From: Duganella zoogloeoides
Lineage (GTDB): Bacteria > Pseudomonadota > Gammaproteobacteria > Burkholderiales > Burkholderiaceae_D
Assembly (NCBI RefSeq): GCF_034479515.1
Contig: NZ_CP140152.1
Location: forward strand, 5,394,001 to 5,458,000
Length of the DNA: 64,000 nt
Direction of reading: 5' to 3'
Shown here: in pieces, positions 8,770 through 16,221 of the stretch
Position numbering within the stretch: the stretch's first letter is position 1
Layout of the letters: every line of letters starts with the position of its first letter
Program-made: the position numbers and the translations under genes
The notes under the pieces: generated by a model
Databases searched by the model: none
Seen by the model: only the letters and a program-made list of their open reading frames with translations
What the model was told of the DNA's origin: nothing

Positions 8770-9932
8770 GCATATTTTCCTACTGAGAACAGGCGCATCA
8801 CGGTCCGGTAGAACACGAACGCGATCTCGTAACCGATGCGGCGAAAACGGCCGACATGTTCGAAGTCGGCATAATCAATCGGTACGCCATCGGCGACGGC
8901 GTCCTCGATATGGGCGCGCAAGGTCTGCGCAAATGCGGCATCCTTGATCACCACGTTGGCTTCCTGGTTCAGGAACAGCGACAGGCCATCGACATTGCTC
9001 GAGCCCACGGTGGCCCAGTCGTCGTCGATCACGGCCACCTTGGCGTGCAATTGCGTCTTGCGGTACTCGACGATCTTGACGCCGGCCGCCAGCAGTTTCG
9101 GATAAAACGAGTGGGCGACCGCATCCTGCAGCCAGATCTCGCCCACGCCGATCAGCAGCGTGACATCGACCCCGCGTTCGGCGGCAGCGGCCAGCGCGCG
9201 GCGAAACTTGCGCCCCGGCGCGAAATACGGATTGGCCAGCAGCACGCTTTTACGCGCGCGGCCCAGCGCCTGCAAGTACGCGCGCTGGATGGTGCTGCGG
9301 TTGCGCAGGTTGTCGCGCACCACGAAGCCGGCCTGCACCATGTTCTCGGCGGCAGCCTTATTCACCTTGCGCATGTCGCGATACAGGCTGATGCGCTTGA
9401 TGAGGTTCATCTTGCCCAGCCGGCGCCACTGGGTTTCCTGCTCTTTTTGCACCGACGCCACCAGCGGCCCGCACACTTGCACCGCGAAATCCCAGCGCGG
9501 AAAATCGAGTGGAATCGCGTGGTTGTAGTCGCAGAACATGTCGTCGTTGATGTTGATGCCGCCGACCAGCGCCACCTCGCGATCGACCACGCAAATCTTG
9601 CGATGGGTGCGCGTGACGCCGCGCTTGAACCACGGATTGAACACGCGGTGTTCGACACCGCCAGCCACCAGCTTCTCGTGCATGCTGTTGACCTGGCGCC
9701 GGCCCGTGCCCCACCAGTCGGTGATCATGCGCACGTGAATGCCGCGCTGGGCGGCGCCGATCAAGGCTGCCATCACGCGCTGGCCGGTGTCGTCAGGGGC
9801 GAAGATATAAGTTTCGAAATAGATTTCGTGACGGGCGTTGTCGATCGCTGCAATGAGCGCGGGAAAATAATCCGTGCCGGTATGCAGGAGCTTGACTTCG
9901 TTATCGGCGAGGAAGTTGACAGAGGTGCCCAT
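8766..9932 (-). CDS. clsB: Cardiolipin synthase ClsB-type (phospholipase D family)
   Basis: A 388-residue PLD-superfamily enzyme with two HKD motifs: HRKICVVDREVALVGGIN in the first half and HAKVAVIDDDWATVGSSN in the second. No N-terminal membrane segments are present, as in ClsB rather than ClsA. Expected activity is formation of cardiolipin or related phospholipids at the inner membrane. It is normally linked with an EEP-family gene, which lies just upstream here. A 167-bp repeat element now separates the two and ends 10 bp before the start codon, so the native leader of clsB may have been altered. Confidence 0.88.
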   Translation of the reverse strand: MGTSVNFLADNEVKLLHTGTDYFPALIAAIDNARHEIYFETYIFAPDDTGQRVMAALIGAAQRGIHVRMITDWWGTGRRQVNSMHEKLVAGGVEHRVFNPWFKRGVTRTHRKICVVDREVALVGGININDDMFCDYNHAIPLDFPRWDFAVQVCGPLVASVQKEQETQWRRLGKMNLIKRISLYRDMRKVNKAAAENMVQAGFVVRDNLRNRSTIQRAYLQALGRARKSVLLANPYFAPGRKFRRALAAAAERGVDVTLLIGVGEIWLQDAVAHSFYPKLLAAGVKIVEYRKTQLHAKVAVIDDDWATVGSSNVDGLSLFLNQEANVVIKDAAFAQTLRAHIEDAVADGVPIDYADFEHVGRFRRIGYEIAFVFYRTVMRLFSVGKYA

Positions 9933-9942
9933 GGTTCCATTC

Positions 9943-10109
9943 TAGCAGCCTGTCGGACTTGGGGAGTCAGAGCGAAAAAATAGCTGGTCGAGGCCAGATT
10001 TTTGTCGATTTCGCAGTGCCCATAGCAGGCTATGGGCCGAGAAAGCGGCGAAATATGGACCGATCCAGGTATTTTTGCAGCTGACGATCCCGGGTCCGAC
10101 AGGCTGCTA
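9943..10109. repeat. MITE-like element with 16-bp terminal inverted repeats
   Basis: TAGCAGCCTGTCGGAC (9943-9958) and its perfect reverse complement (10094-10109) bound a 167-bp noncoding segment. The outermost TA at each end could be a TA target duplication, as made by IS630/mariner-type transposases. The centre holds a perfect 9-bp hairpin, GCCCATAGC / GCTATGGGC (10018-10037), so the RNA or single strand would fold into a long stem. The right end supplies the TAG stop codon of the EEP gene and the left end lies 10 bp from the clsB start. Confidence 0.75.
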
Positions 10110-10925
10110 TCCAAGTGATAGCGACGCGACAATCGGCGCGTGATCCGACAGCTTGGCCCACAGCGACCCGTGCAAGACCTCGGCCGTATCGACCTTGAAG
10201 CCGCGCACGTAAATCCGATCGAGGCGGAAAAACGGCAGCGCCGACGGGAAGGTGCGGGCCGGATTGACGGACGATTTGCGGCGCAGTGTCCGCATGATGT
10301 CGCTGAGCGCGGATGGCGGACCGCCAAGCTGGTCGAACGCCTCCACCACGCCGAGCGCATTGCGCAGTTCGGCGCTGAGGGTGTTGCGCCAGTCGTTGAA
10401 ATCGCCGGCAATGATCACCGGTTCGCCATCGGGCGCCGACGCGCGCACGGCGGAAATCAGGGCCTGGGTCTGGCGCCGGCGCCCGGCCTCGAACAAGCCC
10501 AGGTGCACCACGTAGCAGTGGACGATGCCGTGCGGGGTATTGAGTACGCAGTGCAGAATGCCGCGCTGTTCATACGCGTGGTCGGACACATCGTGATTGG
10601 CCATATTGGCGATCGGGAAGGCACTGAGCAGCGCATTGCCGTGGTGGCCGTGATCGTACACCGCGTTCATGCCGTAAGCCGCGTGCAGGTGGCGCGATTC
10701 GCCGGCAAAGTATTCGTGCTGCGACGCGGCGGGCCAGTGCTTGGTGCCGAGGTGCTCGGCGCCGTACTTGGCCGCCTTCAGGTCATGCTTGCCCTGGACC
10801 TCCTGCAGAAACACCACGTCGGCGTCGAACATGCCGATAGCCTGCTTGAGCGCCAGAACACGCGGCTCGGCCCGGATCGAGGACACCCCTTTATGGATGT
10901 TATATGTGGCAACACGGATTTTCAT
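10107..10925 (-). CDS. Endonuclease/exonuclease/phosphatase (EEP) family protein
   Basis: A 272-residue metal-dependent phosphoesterase fold. Motifs in order are VATYNIHKG at the N-terminus, VVFLQEV (metal-binding Glu), GNALLSAFPI, VIIAGDFNDW (Asp/Asn pair), RLDRIYVRG and LSDHAPIVASL (catalytic Asp-His). The natural substrate of this ClsB-associated subfamily is not evident from sequence; phospholipid head groups or nucleic acid are possible. The start MKIRVATYNIHKG (10925) fits the family better than the longer ORF from 10976. The stop codon is TAG contributed by the terminal inverted repeat of the downstream element, so the last residue or two may not be ancestral. Confidence 0.87.
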   Translation of the reverse strand: MKIRVATYNIHKGVSSIRAEPRVLALKQAIGMFDADVVFLQEVQGKHDLKAAKYGAEHLGTKHWPAASQHEYFAGESRHLHAAYGMNAVYDHGHHGNALLSAFPIANMANHDVSDHAYEQRGILHCVLNTPHGIVHCYVVHLGLFEAGRRRQTQALISAVRASAPDGEPVIIAGDFNDWRNTLSAELRNALGVVEAFDQLGGPPSALSDIMRTLRRKSSVNPARTFPSALPFFRLDRIYVRGFKVDTAEVLHGSLWAKLSDHAPIVASLSLG

Positions 10926-11009
10926 GGAAACATTGTAACCCTGAGTCCGCGACGCTGTACGTTCGCCGCCGCACATACCAATTTTCCGGCGAACAAGGGT
11001 ACAACTTCG

Positions 11010-11411
11010 TTACGCTGCCGCCACTTCCTGCAACAACTCCGGGTGATTGTTCAAGAGCTTCAGCAGTTTGACGGTGGCCAGTGGCGGCCTGGTTTTGCCC
11101 AGCTCATAGCGCGAAAATGCATTGACACCACCGCCGAAAATCTCGCCAGCCTGGCGCTGGTCGAGATTGAGTTTCTTGCGCACGCTGACGATGAATTGCG
11201 GATCGACCGCCGCCGCATTGACTTGCTTGTTAAAGGCCAGCATCAGGTCCATCGTGCGCCGGGACTCTTGCGGACCGAGCACGGATTCATCGCAGACGGA
11301 GCAGAAATCCCCTTCTACCTGCGGCAGGATCGTGGTTTCGCCCTTGTACGTATAAGGCACGTCGCGCACATCGTGCACCAGTGCGGACGCGCCGCAGTTT
11401 TCGCATTTCAT
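11010..11411 (-). CDS. mqsA: Antitoxin MqsA (zinc-binding N-domain, HTH C-domain)
   Basis: A 133-residue two-domain antitoxin. The N-terminus binds zinc through Cys3/Cys6 and Cys37/Cys40. The C-terminal half (from about residue 70, VRKKLNLDQRQAGEIFGGGVNAFSRYE) is an XRE-like helix-turn-helix. The family neutralises MqsR with its N-domain and represses the mqsRA promoter through the HTH. It starts 2 bp after the toxin stop, with AGGAG inside the end of mqsR, so the genes are translationally coupled. Toxin-first order is the same as in E. coli mqsRA. The module lies between nudB and the EEP gene. Confidence 0.92.
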   Translation of the reverse strand: MKCENCGASALVHDVRDVPYTYKGETTILPQVEGDFCSVCDESVLGPQESRRTMDLMLAFNKQVNAAAVDPQFIVSVRKKLNLDQRQAGEIFGGGVNAFSRYELGKTRPPLATVKLLKLLNNHPELLQEVAAA

Positions 11412-11413
11412 CG

Positions 11414-11719
11414 CTATAACTCCTTGAAAGAGACGATCAATACGCCGTTTTGTATCATCAGCTTGAGATAGACCGGATCTCCCGCCGACGTTCTGGTGTG
11501 GTAGACATCCATCCAGTGTCCCGGGTTTTTGAGCGACTCCATGGTCTTGTAAAACCGGCCCCTGGCTGGCAGATCCACCACGACGTCAATCAGGCCGGCT
11601 AGGTCGAGTCCCAGAGCGACGGCGCCAACGCGCGCCACGTGAGTCGTGCGGAACTGCCCCTGTTTTATCAGCGCAATCATGCGCGAGAGGTCGTGTGTCG
11701 GAATACTGTAGCTGGTCAT
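11414..11719 (-). CDS. mqsR: MqsR family mRNA interferase toxin
   Basis: A 101-residue RelE-fold toxin expected to cut mRNA in the cytoplasm, typically at GC-containing sites. It aligns by eye with E. coli MqsR over its whole length. Lys58 (FYK), Tyr84 (VYLK) and Lys99 (SFKE) match the proposed catalytic Lys56, Tyr81 and Lys96. The residue corresponding to Gln68 (WQDVY) is Met70 (WMDVY), so specificity or rate may differ. Two palindromes upstream (11747-11781) look like MqsA operators. The gene seems intact. Confidence 0.9.
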   Translation of the reverse strand: MTSYSIPTHDLSRMIALIKQGQFRTTHVARVGAVALGLDLAGLIDVVVDLPARGRFYKTMESLKNPGHWMDVYHTRTSAGDPVYLKLMIQNGVLIVSFKEL

Positions 11720-11746
11720 GGCGATTGTCCCAAGCTGGATCGAAGA

Positions 11747-11781
11747 TTAACCCAGTTGGTTAATTTAAGCAACCAGGTTAA
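11747..11781. promoter_or_regulatory. Two palindromic sites upstream of mqsRA, probable MqsA operators
   Basis: TTAACC-CAGTT-GGTTAA (11747-11763) and AACC-A-GGTT (11771-11779) lie 28 to 62 bp upstream of mqsR. Both have AACC/GGTT arms, like the AACCT-N-AGGTT palindromes bound by E. coli MqsA. Centre-to-centre spacing is about 20 bp, roughly two helical turns. Autoregulation of mqsRA is the expected role; the spacers (5 and 1) differ from the E. coli sites. Confidence 0.65.
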
Positions 11782-11835
11782 TGCAGAGTAGCTTGGGTGC
11801 ACAGCCGGGGACTGCGGTAGATCAATCGAGCAGAG

Positions 11836-12288
11836 CTACCCCAAGTGCCGTGGCAGCAGCAGGATCGCCTCCGCATTCGAAGACGAAAAACACTTGTCGG
11901 CCGCCTCCAGGTGGGGCAGCCAGGCGTGGTTGATGTGCTCGCGTGGCGACAGCGTGACCGGCGTGTCGCGCGGGACTTCCACGCTGAAGATGTGCTCGGT
12001 GTTTTCGACTACTCCCGGTGCGTAGCGGTGGCGCCATTCGGGGTAGATGGTGTAGATATTCGACAGTTGCCAGTCGCGCAGCACGATGCGTTTGCCGTCG
12101 GCCACGATGCCGGTTTCCTCGAACAGTTCGCGCGCAGCGGCCTCGATGAACGGCTCGCCAATCACATCGATCGAGCCGGTGACAGATTGCCAGAAACCGG
12201 GACGGTCGGCGCGTTCGATGAGCAGCACTTGCAGGTCGGCGGTGTGGATTACGACCAGGACGGATTCGGGGATCTTGTAGGGCTTCAT
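11836..12288 (-). CDS. nudB: Dihydroneopterin triphosphate diphosphatase (Nudix)
   Basis: A 150-residue Nudix hydrolase. The Nudix box is GSIDVIGE...AARELFEETGI (about residues 38-60), with the REL and EE residues for metal binding. The N-terminal KIPESVLVVIHT and the later WRHRYAPGVVENTEH are typical of NudB, which removes pyrophosphate from dihydroneopterin triphosphate in folate synthesis. The linkage aspS-nudB is common in proteobacteria. The start at 12288 (MKPYKIPESV) is chosen because an in-frame extension to 12336 would run through the aspS terminator. Confidence 0.88.
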   Translation of the reverse strand: MKPYKIPESVLVVIHTADLQVLLIERADRPGFWQSVTGSIDVIGEPFIEAAARELFEETGIVADGKRIVLRDWQLSNIYTIYPEWRHRYAPGVVENTEHIFSVEVPRDTPVTLSPREHINHAWLPHLEAADKCFSSSNAEAILLLPRHLG

Positions 12289-12302
12289 GTTCAGGGCAAA
12301 AG

Positions 12303-12333
12303 AAAAGGCGCCTCGGTATCCCGGGCGCCTTTT
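12303..12333 (-). terminator. Intrinsic terminator downstream of aspS
   Basis: AAAAGGCGCC and GGCGCCTTTT form a 10-bp perfect stem with an 11-nt loop, ending in a T-run on the minus strand. It lies just after the aspS stop and just before nudB, so nudB is likely to have its own promoter or rely on read-through. Confidence 0.75.
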
Positions 12334-12358
12334 CATTATGCCAGAAGGCTAACTAAAA

Positions 12359-14167
12359 TCAGCTAGCGACCTTCGGCTCCGCCGCACGCAAACGGATGTG
12401 CAGTTCTTTCAATTGCTTCTCGTCGACTTCCGACGGTGCCTGGGTCAGCAGATCCTGGGCGCGCTGGGTTTTCGGGAAGGCGATCACGTCGCGGATCGAA
12501 TCGGACTTGGTCATCAGCGTGACGATACGGTCCAGGCCGAAGGCCAGGCCGCCGTGCGGTGGCGCGCCGTATTGCAGTGCGTCGAGCAGGAAGCCGAACT
12601 TCAGGCGCGCTTCGTCGGCATCGATTTTCAGCGCGCGGAAGACTTTCGACTGCACTTCTTCGCGGTGGATACGGATCGAACCGCCGCCCAGTTCCCAGCC
12701 GTTCAGGACCATGTCGTAGGCCTTGGCAATGCAGGCGCCCGGGTTGGTTTCGAGCCAGTCTTCGTGGCCGTCTTTTGGCGCGGTGAACGGGTGGTGGGTG
12801 GCGGTCCAGCGGTCCGATTCTTCGTCGTATTCGAACATCGGGAAGTCGATCACCCACAGCGGCGACCAGACGTCGTCGAACAGGCCGGCGTTCTTGCCGA
12901 ATTCCGAGTGGCCGATTTTCACGCGCAGCGCGCCGATGGCGTCGTTGACGACCTTGGCCTTGTCCGCACCGAAGAAGATCAGGTCGCCGTCTTGCGCGCC
13001 CGTCAGTTCCAGGATCTTGGCCAGGGTTTCGTCGTCGATGCTCTTGACGATCGGCGACTGCAGACCGTCGCGGCCCTTGGCTTTTTCGTTGACCTTGATG
13101 TACGCCAGGCCACGCGCGCCGTAGATGGCGACGAACTGGGTGTACGCGTCGATTTCCGAACGCGGCATCGAACCGCCTTGCGGTACGCGCATGCCCACTA
13201 CGCGGCCGTTAGGCAGGTTGGCGGCGCTGTTGAAGATCTTGAATTCGACGTTTTTGACCACTTCAGTCAGTTCGGTGAATTCCAGTTTGACGCGCATGTC
13301 CGGCTTGTCCGAACCGTATTTGCCCATCGCTTCGGAGAAGTTCATCACCGGGAACGGGTTAGGCAGTTCAACGCCCATGGTGTTGGTGAACACCTTGCGG
13401 ATCATGTCTTCGAACAGGTCGCGGATCTCCTGTTCGGTCAGGAACGAGGTTTCGCAGTCGATCTGGGTGAATTCAGGCTGGCGGTCGGCGCGCAGGTCTT
13501 CGTCGCGGAAGCACTTGGTGATCTGGTAGTAACGGTCGAAGTTGGCGACCATCAGCAGCTGTTTGAACAGCTGCGGCGACTGCGGCAGCGCGAAGAAGCT
13601 GCCGGCGTTCACGCGCGATGGCACCAGGTAGTCGCGTGCGCCTTCAGGCGTGGACTTGGTCAGCATCGGGGTTTCGATGTCGATGAAGCCCAGGTCGTCC
13701 AAATACTTGCGCACTTCCATCGTTACCTTGTAACGCAGGCGCAGGTTGTTTTGCATCTGCGGGCGACGCAGGTCCAGCACGCGGTGGGTCAGGCGGGTGG
13801 TTTCGGACAGGTTGTCGTCGTCGAGCTGGAACGGCACGGCCACGGAAGGGTTCAGCACTTCCAGTTCGGCGCAAACGACTTCGATCTTGCCGGACTTGAG
13901 GTTGTTGTTGACGGTGCCAGCCAGGCGGTCCTTGACCACGCCGGTCACGCGCAGGCAGAACTCGTTACGTACGGCTTCGGCGGCCTTGAACACTTCGGCT
14001 TGTTCCGGATTGCAGACGATCTGCACCAGGCCTTCGCGGTCGCGCAGGTCGATGAAGATCACGCCGCCGTGGTCGCGGCGACGGTGTACCCAGCCGCACA
14101 GGCTGACGGTTTGGCCAAGCAGCGCTTCAGTGGTGAGGCCGCAGTAGTGAGTACGCATTGAGGACAT
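12359..14167 (-). CDS. aspS: Aspartate-tRNA ligase, probably non-discriminating
   Basis: A 602-residue bacterial-type class II synthetase. The N-terminal OB-fold anticodon domain includes [23 protein letters not shown]. Class II motif 2 is [18 protein letters not shown], and motif 3 near the C-terminus is [10 protein letters not shown]. The GAD insertion domain is present. His33 in RRRDHGG replaces the Leu found in the E. coli enzyme and matches the His of Pseudomonas-type non-discriminating enzymes, which also charge tRNA-Asn for GatCAB. It is encoded downstream of fmdB and DUF502 on the minus strand and ends in a clear terminator. Confidence 0.95.
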   Translation of the reverse strand: MSSMRTHYCGLTTEALLGQTVSLCGWVHRRRDHGGVIFIDLRDREGLVQIVCNPEQAEVFKAAEAVRNEFCLRVTGVVKDRLAGTVNNNLKSGKIEVVCAELEVLNPSVAVPFQLDDDNLSETTRLTHRVLDLRRPQMQNNLRLRYKVTMEVRKYLDDLGFIDIETPMLTKSTPEGARDYLVPSRVNAGSFFALPQSPQLFKQLLMVANFDRYYQITKCFRDEDLRADRQPEFTQIDCETSFLTEQEIRDLFEDMIRKVFTNTMGVELPNPFPVMNFSEAMGKYGSDKPDMRVKLEFTELTEVVKNVEFKIFNSAANLPNGRVVGMRVPQGGSMPRSEIDAYTQFVAIYGARGLAYIKVNEKAKGRDGLQSPIVKSIDDETLAKILELTGAQDGDLIFFGADKAKVVNDAIGALRVKIGHSEFGKNAGLFDDVWSPLWVIDFPMFEYDEESDRWTATHHPFTAPKDGHEDWLETNPGACIAKAYDMVLNGWELGGGSIRIHREEVQSKVFRALKIDADEARLKFGFLLDALQYGAPPHGGLAFGLDRIVTLMTKSDSIRDVIAFPKTQRAQDLLTQAPSEVDEKQLKELHIRLRAAEPKVAS

Positions 14168-14217
14168 GATTATTTCTCGGTTCAGGTTAAATTACTCAGA
14201 GAGTTCGGCTGTATCTT

Positions 14218-14847
14218 TTACTTGGTGATGCGGTCCGGCAGGGCGATGGCTTGCGGAACATCTTCCGGCGCCACCACGCCCATCGAGACGATGTATTTCA
14301 GGGCGGCATCGACGGTCATGTCGAGCTCGACCACATCCTTGCGCGCCATCATCAGGAAAAATCCCGACGTCGGGTTGGGCGTGGTGGGCACGTACACACT
14401 CACGTAGTCGCCCACCAGGTGATTTTTCACGTCGCCGCCAGGCGTGCCCGTGAGGAAAGCGATGGTGTACGAATTCTGGTGCGGGTACGGAATCATCACC
14501 GCCTTGCGGAACGCGTTGCCGGACGACGACAGCAAGGTGTCGGACACCTGCTTGACGCTCGAATACAGCGAGTTCACCAGCGGGATGCGCTTGAGCAGCT
14601 TTTCCCACACGCGCAACACGTAGTTACCGACCAGGTTGTTGGTCAGCAGGCCGGTCAGGAACACGATCACCACGGTCAGCAAGGTGCCCAGGCCCGGGAT
14701 GTCGAAACCGAACAAGGTACGCGGCTGCCAGCGGTGCGGCACGAACAGCAGCGACTGGTCCATGGTGCTGATCACCAGGTTCAGCACCCAGGCGGTAATC
14801 GCCAGCGGCACCAGGATCAGCAGCCCGGTAATGAAATATTTACGCAT
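14218..14847 (-). CDS. DUF502 family membrane protein
   Basis: A 209-residue inner-membrane protein. The first membrane segment is ITGLLILVPLAITAWVLNLV (residues 6-25) and the second is TLLTVVIVFLTGLLTNNLVGNY (about 55-76). A soluble domain follows, with KRIPLVNSLYSSVKQV, the conserved segment of the family. The biochemical function is unknown. It lies 20 bp after fmdB and 50 bp before aspS on the same strand, an arrangement common in betaproteobacteria that suggests shared expression rather than a known joint pathway. Confidence 0.88.
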   Translation of the reverse strand: MRKYFITGLLILVPLAITAWVLNLVISTMDQSLLFVPHRWQPRTLFGFDIPGLGTLLTVVIVFLTGLLTNNLVGNYVLRVWEKLLKRIPLVNSLYSSVKQVSDTLLSSSGNAFRKAVMIPYPHQNSYTIAFLTGTPGGDVKNHLVGDYVSVYVPTTPNPTSGFFLMMARKDVVELDMTVDAALKYIVSMGVVAPEDVPQAIALPDRITK

Positions 14848-14867
14848 CGGTTGCTCTGCTCACGGGA

Positions 14868-15179
14868 TCAATCCCCCTTGGTGGTGCTGGAAGGCGCCGC
14901 AGCCGCCGCCGGTGCCGCAGCGGGCGCCTCCGACTTGGCCGGCGCCGACGAGGCGATCGCGCCCGACGGGCTGGACACGCCGGTGGCTGGCGGCGTGCCC
15001 CCACGGAAATCGGTCACATACCAACCCGAGCCCTTGAGCTGGAAGCCGGCGGCGGTCAGTTGTTTCTTGAACGAGTCCTTGCCACATTCTGGGCAAACAG
15101 TCAGCTGCGGGTCGGAAATCTTCTGCAAGACATCCTTGGCAAAACCACATGCCTCGCAGCGGTAAGCGTAGATCGGCAT
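14868..15179 (-). CDS. FmdB-type zinc ribbon protein
   Basis: A 103-residue protein with an N-terminal zinc ribbon: CEACG at residues 8-12 and CPECG at about 29-33. The following KGSGWYVTDFRGG motif is typical of the FmdB/CxxC_CxxC_SSSS family. The C-terminal 35 residues are low-complexity Ala/Pro/Ser sequence. The family is named from a putative regulator of formamidase, but its actual function is uncertain. It is the first gene of the fmdB-DUF502-aspS run. Confidence 0.87.
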   Translation of the reverse strand: MPIYAYRCEACGFAKDVLQKISDPQLTVCPECGKDSFKKQLTAAGFQLKGSGWYVTDFRGGTPPATGVSSPSGAIASSAPAKSEAPAAAPAAAAAPSSTTKGD

Positions 15180-15262
15180 CTATTACTCCGCAAAAATCAT
15201 CAAAACCCTGAATTATAAAGCCTTTTGGGCGCCCTACTCCTGTTTCCTGCGGCCAAGGTCAG

Positions 15263-15313
15263 CCGGTGGCGAATAGTTAATCGCTTTCATTGAAAAAAGC
15301 TATTCGCCAGCGG
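15263..15313. promoter_or_regulatory. 14-bp inverted repeat between divergent genes
   Basis: CCGGTGGCGAATAG (15263-15276) and CTATTCGCCAGCGG (15300-15313) are inverted repeats with one mismatch and a 23-nt loop. They lie between fmdB (minus strand) and a small secreted ORF (plus strand). Neither arm is followed by a T-run, so a regulatory site or element end is likelier than a terminator. The remainder of 15180-15422 shows nothing else I can name. Confidence 0.4.
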
Positions 15314-15422
15314 TTTAAATTCATGGTCTAATCCACCCTCATGCGCTGATTTCCCAATCCCTGAATCGTTGCGCGCCTTGCCGTCCAGCCGTCGACGCTT
15401 ACATCTCTTGATTGGGAAACAC

Positions 15423-15665
15423 ATGAAAAAGTACGTCTTTGCCGGCCTGTTGGCCACTACCCTGTTCTCTCCTGCCTTTGCACAGAGCAAGTTCGTTGCC
15501 GAGTCCCCCAGCGAACCGTTGCACCGCCGTTCGATCGTCTTGTGCGCACTGGCGCTGGTCGCGGGACATGCCTGCGCCAGCCGCCGTAAACTACCCGGCA
15601 AGCGTCCGTTGCTCAACGCCGGCGCCACACCATCCAGCGCTCCCTGCCTGCAAACACAGCAATAG
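15423..15665 (+). CDS. Small putative secreted protein, possibly a gene remnant
   Basis: An 80-residue ORF starting MKKYVFAGLLATTLFSPAFAQS, a good Sec signal peptide with an AFA-Q cleavage site, preceded by GGGA 8 nt before the ATG. After about 32 residues a second hydrophobic stretch (IVLCALALVAGHACAS) appears, followed by basic low-complexity sequence that runs antisense into the end of the methyltransferase gene. The tail looks unselected, so this may be the 5' end of a gene whose remainder has been lost. No family recognised. Confidence 0.35.
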   Translation: MKKYVFAGLLATTLFSPAFAQSKFVAESPSEPLHRRSIVLCALALVAGHACASRRKLPGKRPLLNAGATPSSAPCLQTQQ

Positions 15666-16206
15666 AATCACTGACGGCCTCGTCCGCTTCGCAGGCGAAA
15701 TCGGCCTGCAACAGCGCGTCCAGCGCGGTGCGGCCGATGCCGAATGGCGGACCTTTCGGCCTGCCGTCAAAAAAGAAATAACCAGCCAGCAGCGCGCCCG
15801 CCGGTAACAACTGCGCCCAGCGCGCGGCCACTTGCGGCCACATGGCCGGCGGCATCGCGCATAAAAAAGCCTGCTCGTAAATCAGTTGCAGTGTCTGTGG
15901 TGGCTCCCACGTGAAAAAATCCGCCTGCACCACGTGCTGACCATGGCTGCCTGTCACCACCTTGGCGGCAGCGACGGCGGCCGGCGAAAAATCGATGGCG
16001 GTGGCGTTCCAGCCGGCGTTGCGCAGCAGTACCAGCTCGTGGCCGGCGCCGCAGCCGGGAATCAGCGCGGCCATCGGCGCGTTGGCAGCGACGAAATCGT
16101 GCAGGGCTTGCGGTGCGGCGCCCCGGTCCCAGGGCGTGAAACGGCGCTCGAAGCGTTCATCCCAGAACGCTGGCGACAGGGGATCGCGCTGGGCAAAGTC
16201 CGTCAT
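15613..16206 (-). CDS. SAM-dependent methyltransferase, thiopurine methyltransferase-like
   Basis: A 197-residue class I methyltransferase. FWDERFERRFTPWDRG near the N-terminus and the SAM-binding motif IPGCGAGHELVLL (about residues 49-61) match the TPMT-like family. The acidic residue after motif II is in AIDFSPAAV. In bacteria such proteins methylate thiols, tellurite/selenium compounds or unknown small molecules; the substrate cannot be read from sequence. It lies 15 bp downstream of ubiB on the same strand and may be in the same transcript. The 3' end overlaps the doubtful plus-strand ORF at 15423. Confidence 0.8.
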   Translation of the reverse strand: MTDFAQRDPLSPAFWDERFERRFTPWDRGAAPQALHDFVAANAPMAALIPGCGAGHELVLLRNAGWNATAIDFSPAAVAAAKVVTGSHGQHVVQADFFTWEPPQTLQLIYEQAFLCAMPPAMWPQVAARWAQLLPAGALLAGYFFFDGRPKGPPFGIGRTALDALLQADFACEADEAVSDSIAVFAGRERWMVWRRR

Positions 16207-16221
16207 GCTGGTTGCATCACC

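Noticed and set aside
12398..14161. A 587-codon plus-strand frame
   Set aside because: Exactly antisense to aspS and without family features.
15287..15628. 113-codon minus-strand frame
   Set aside because: Overlaps a plausible plus-strand signal-peptide ORF and the inverted repeat; low-complexity product.
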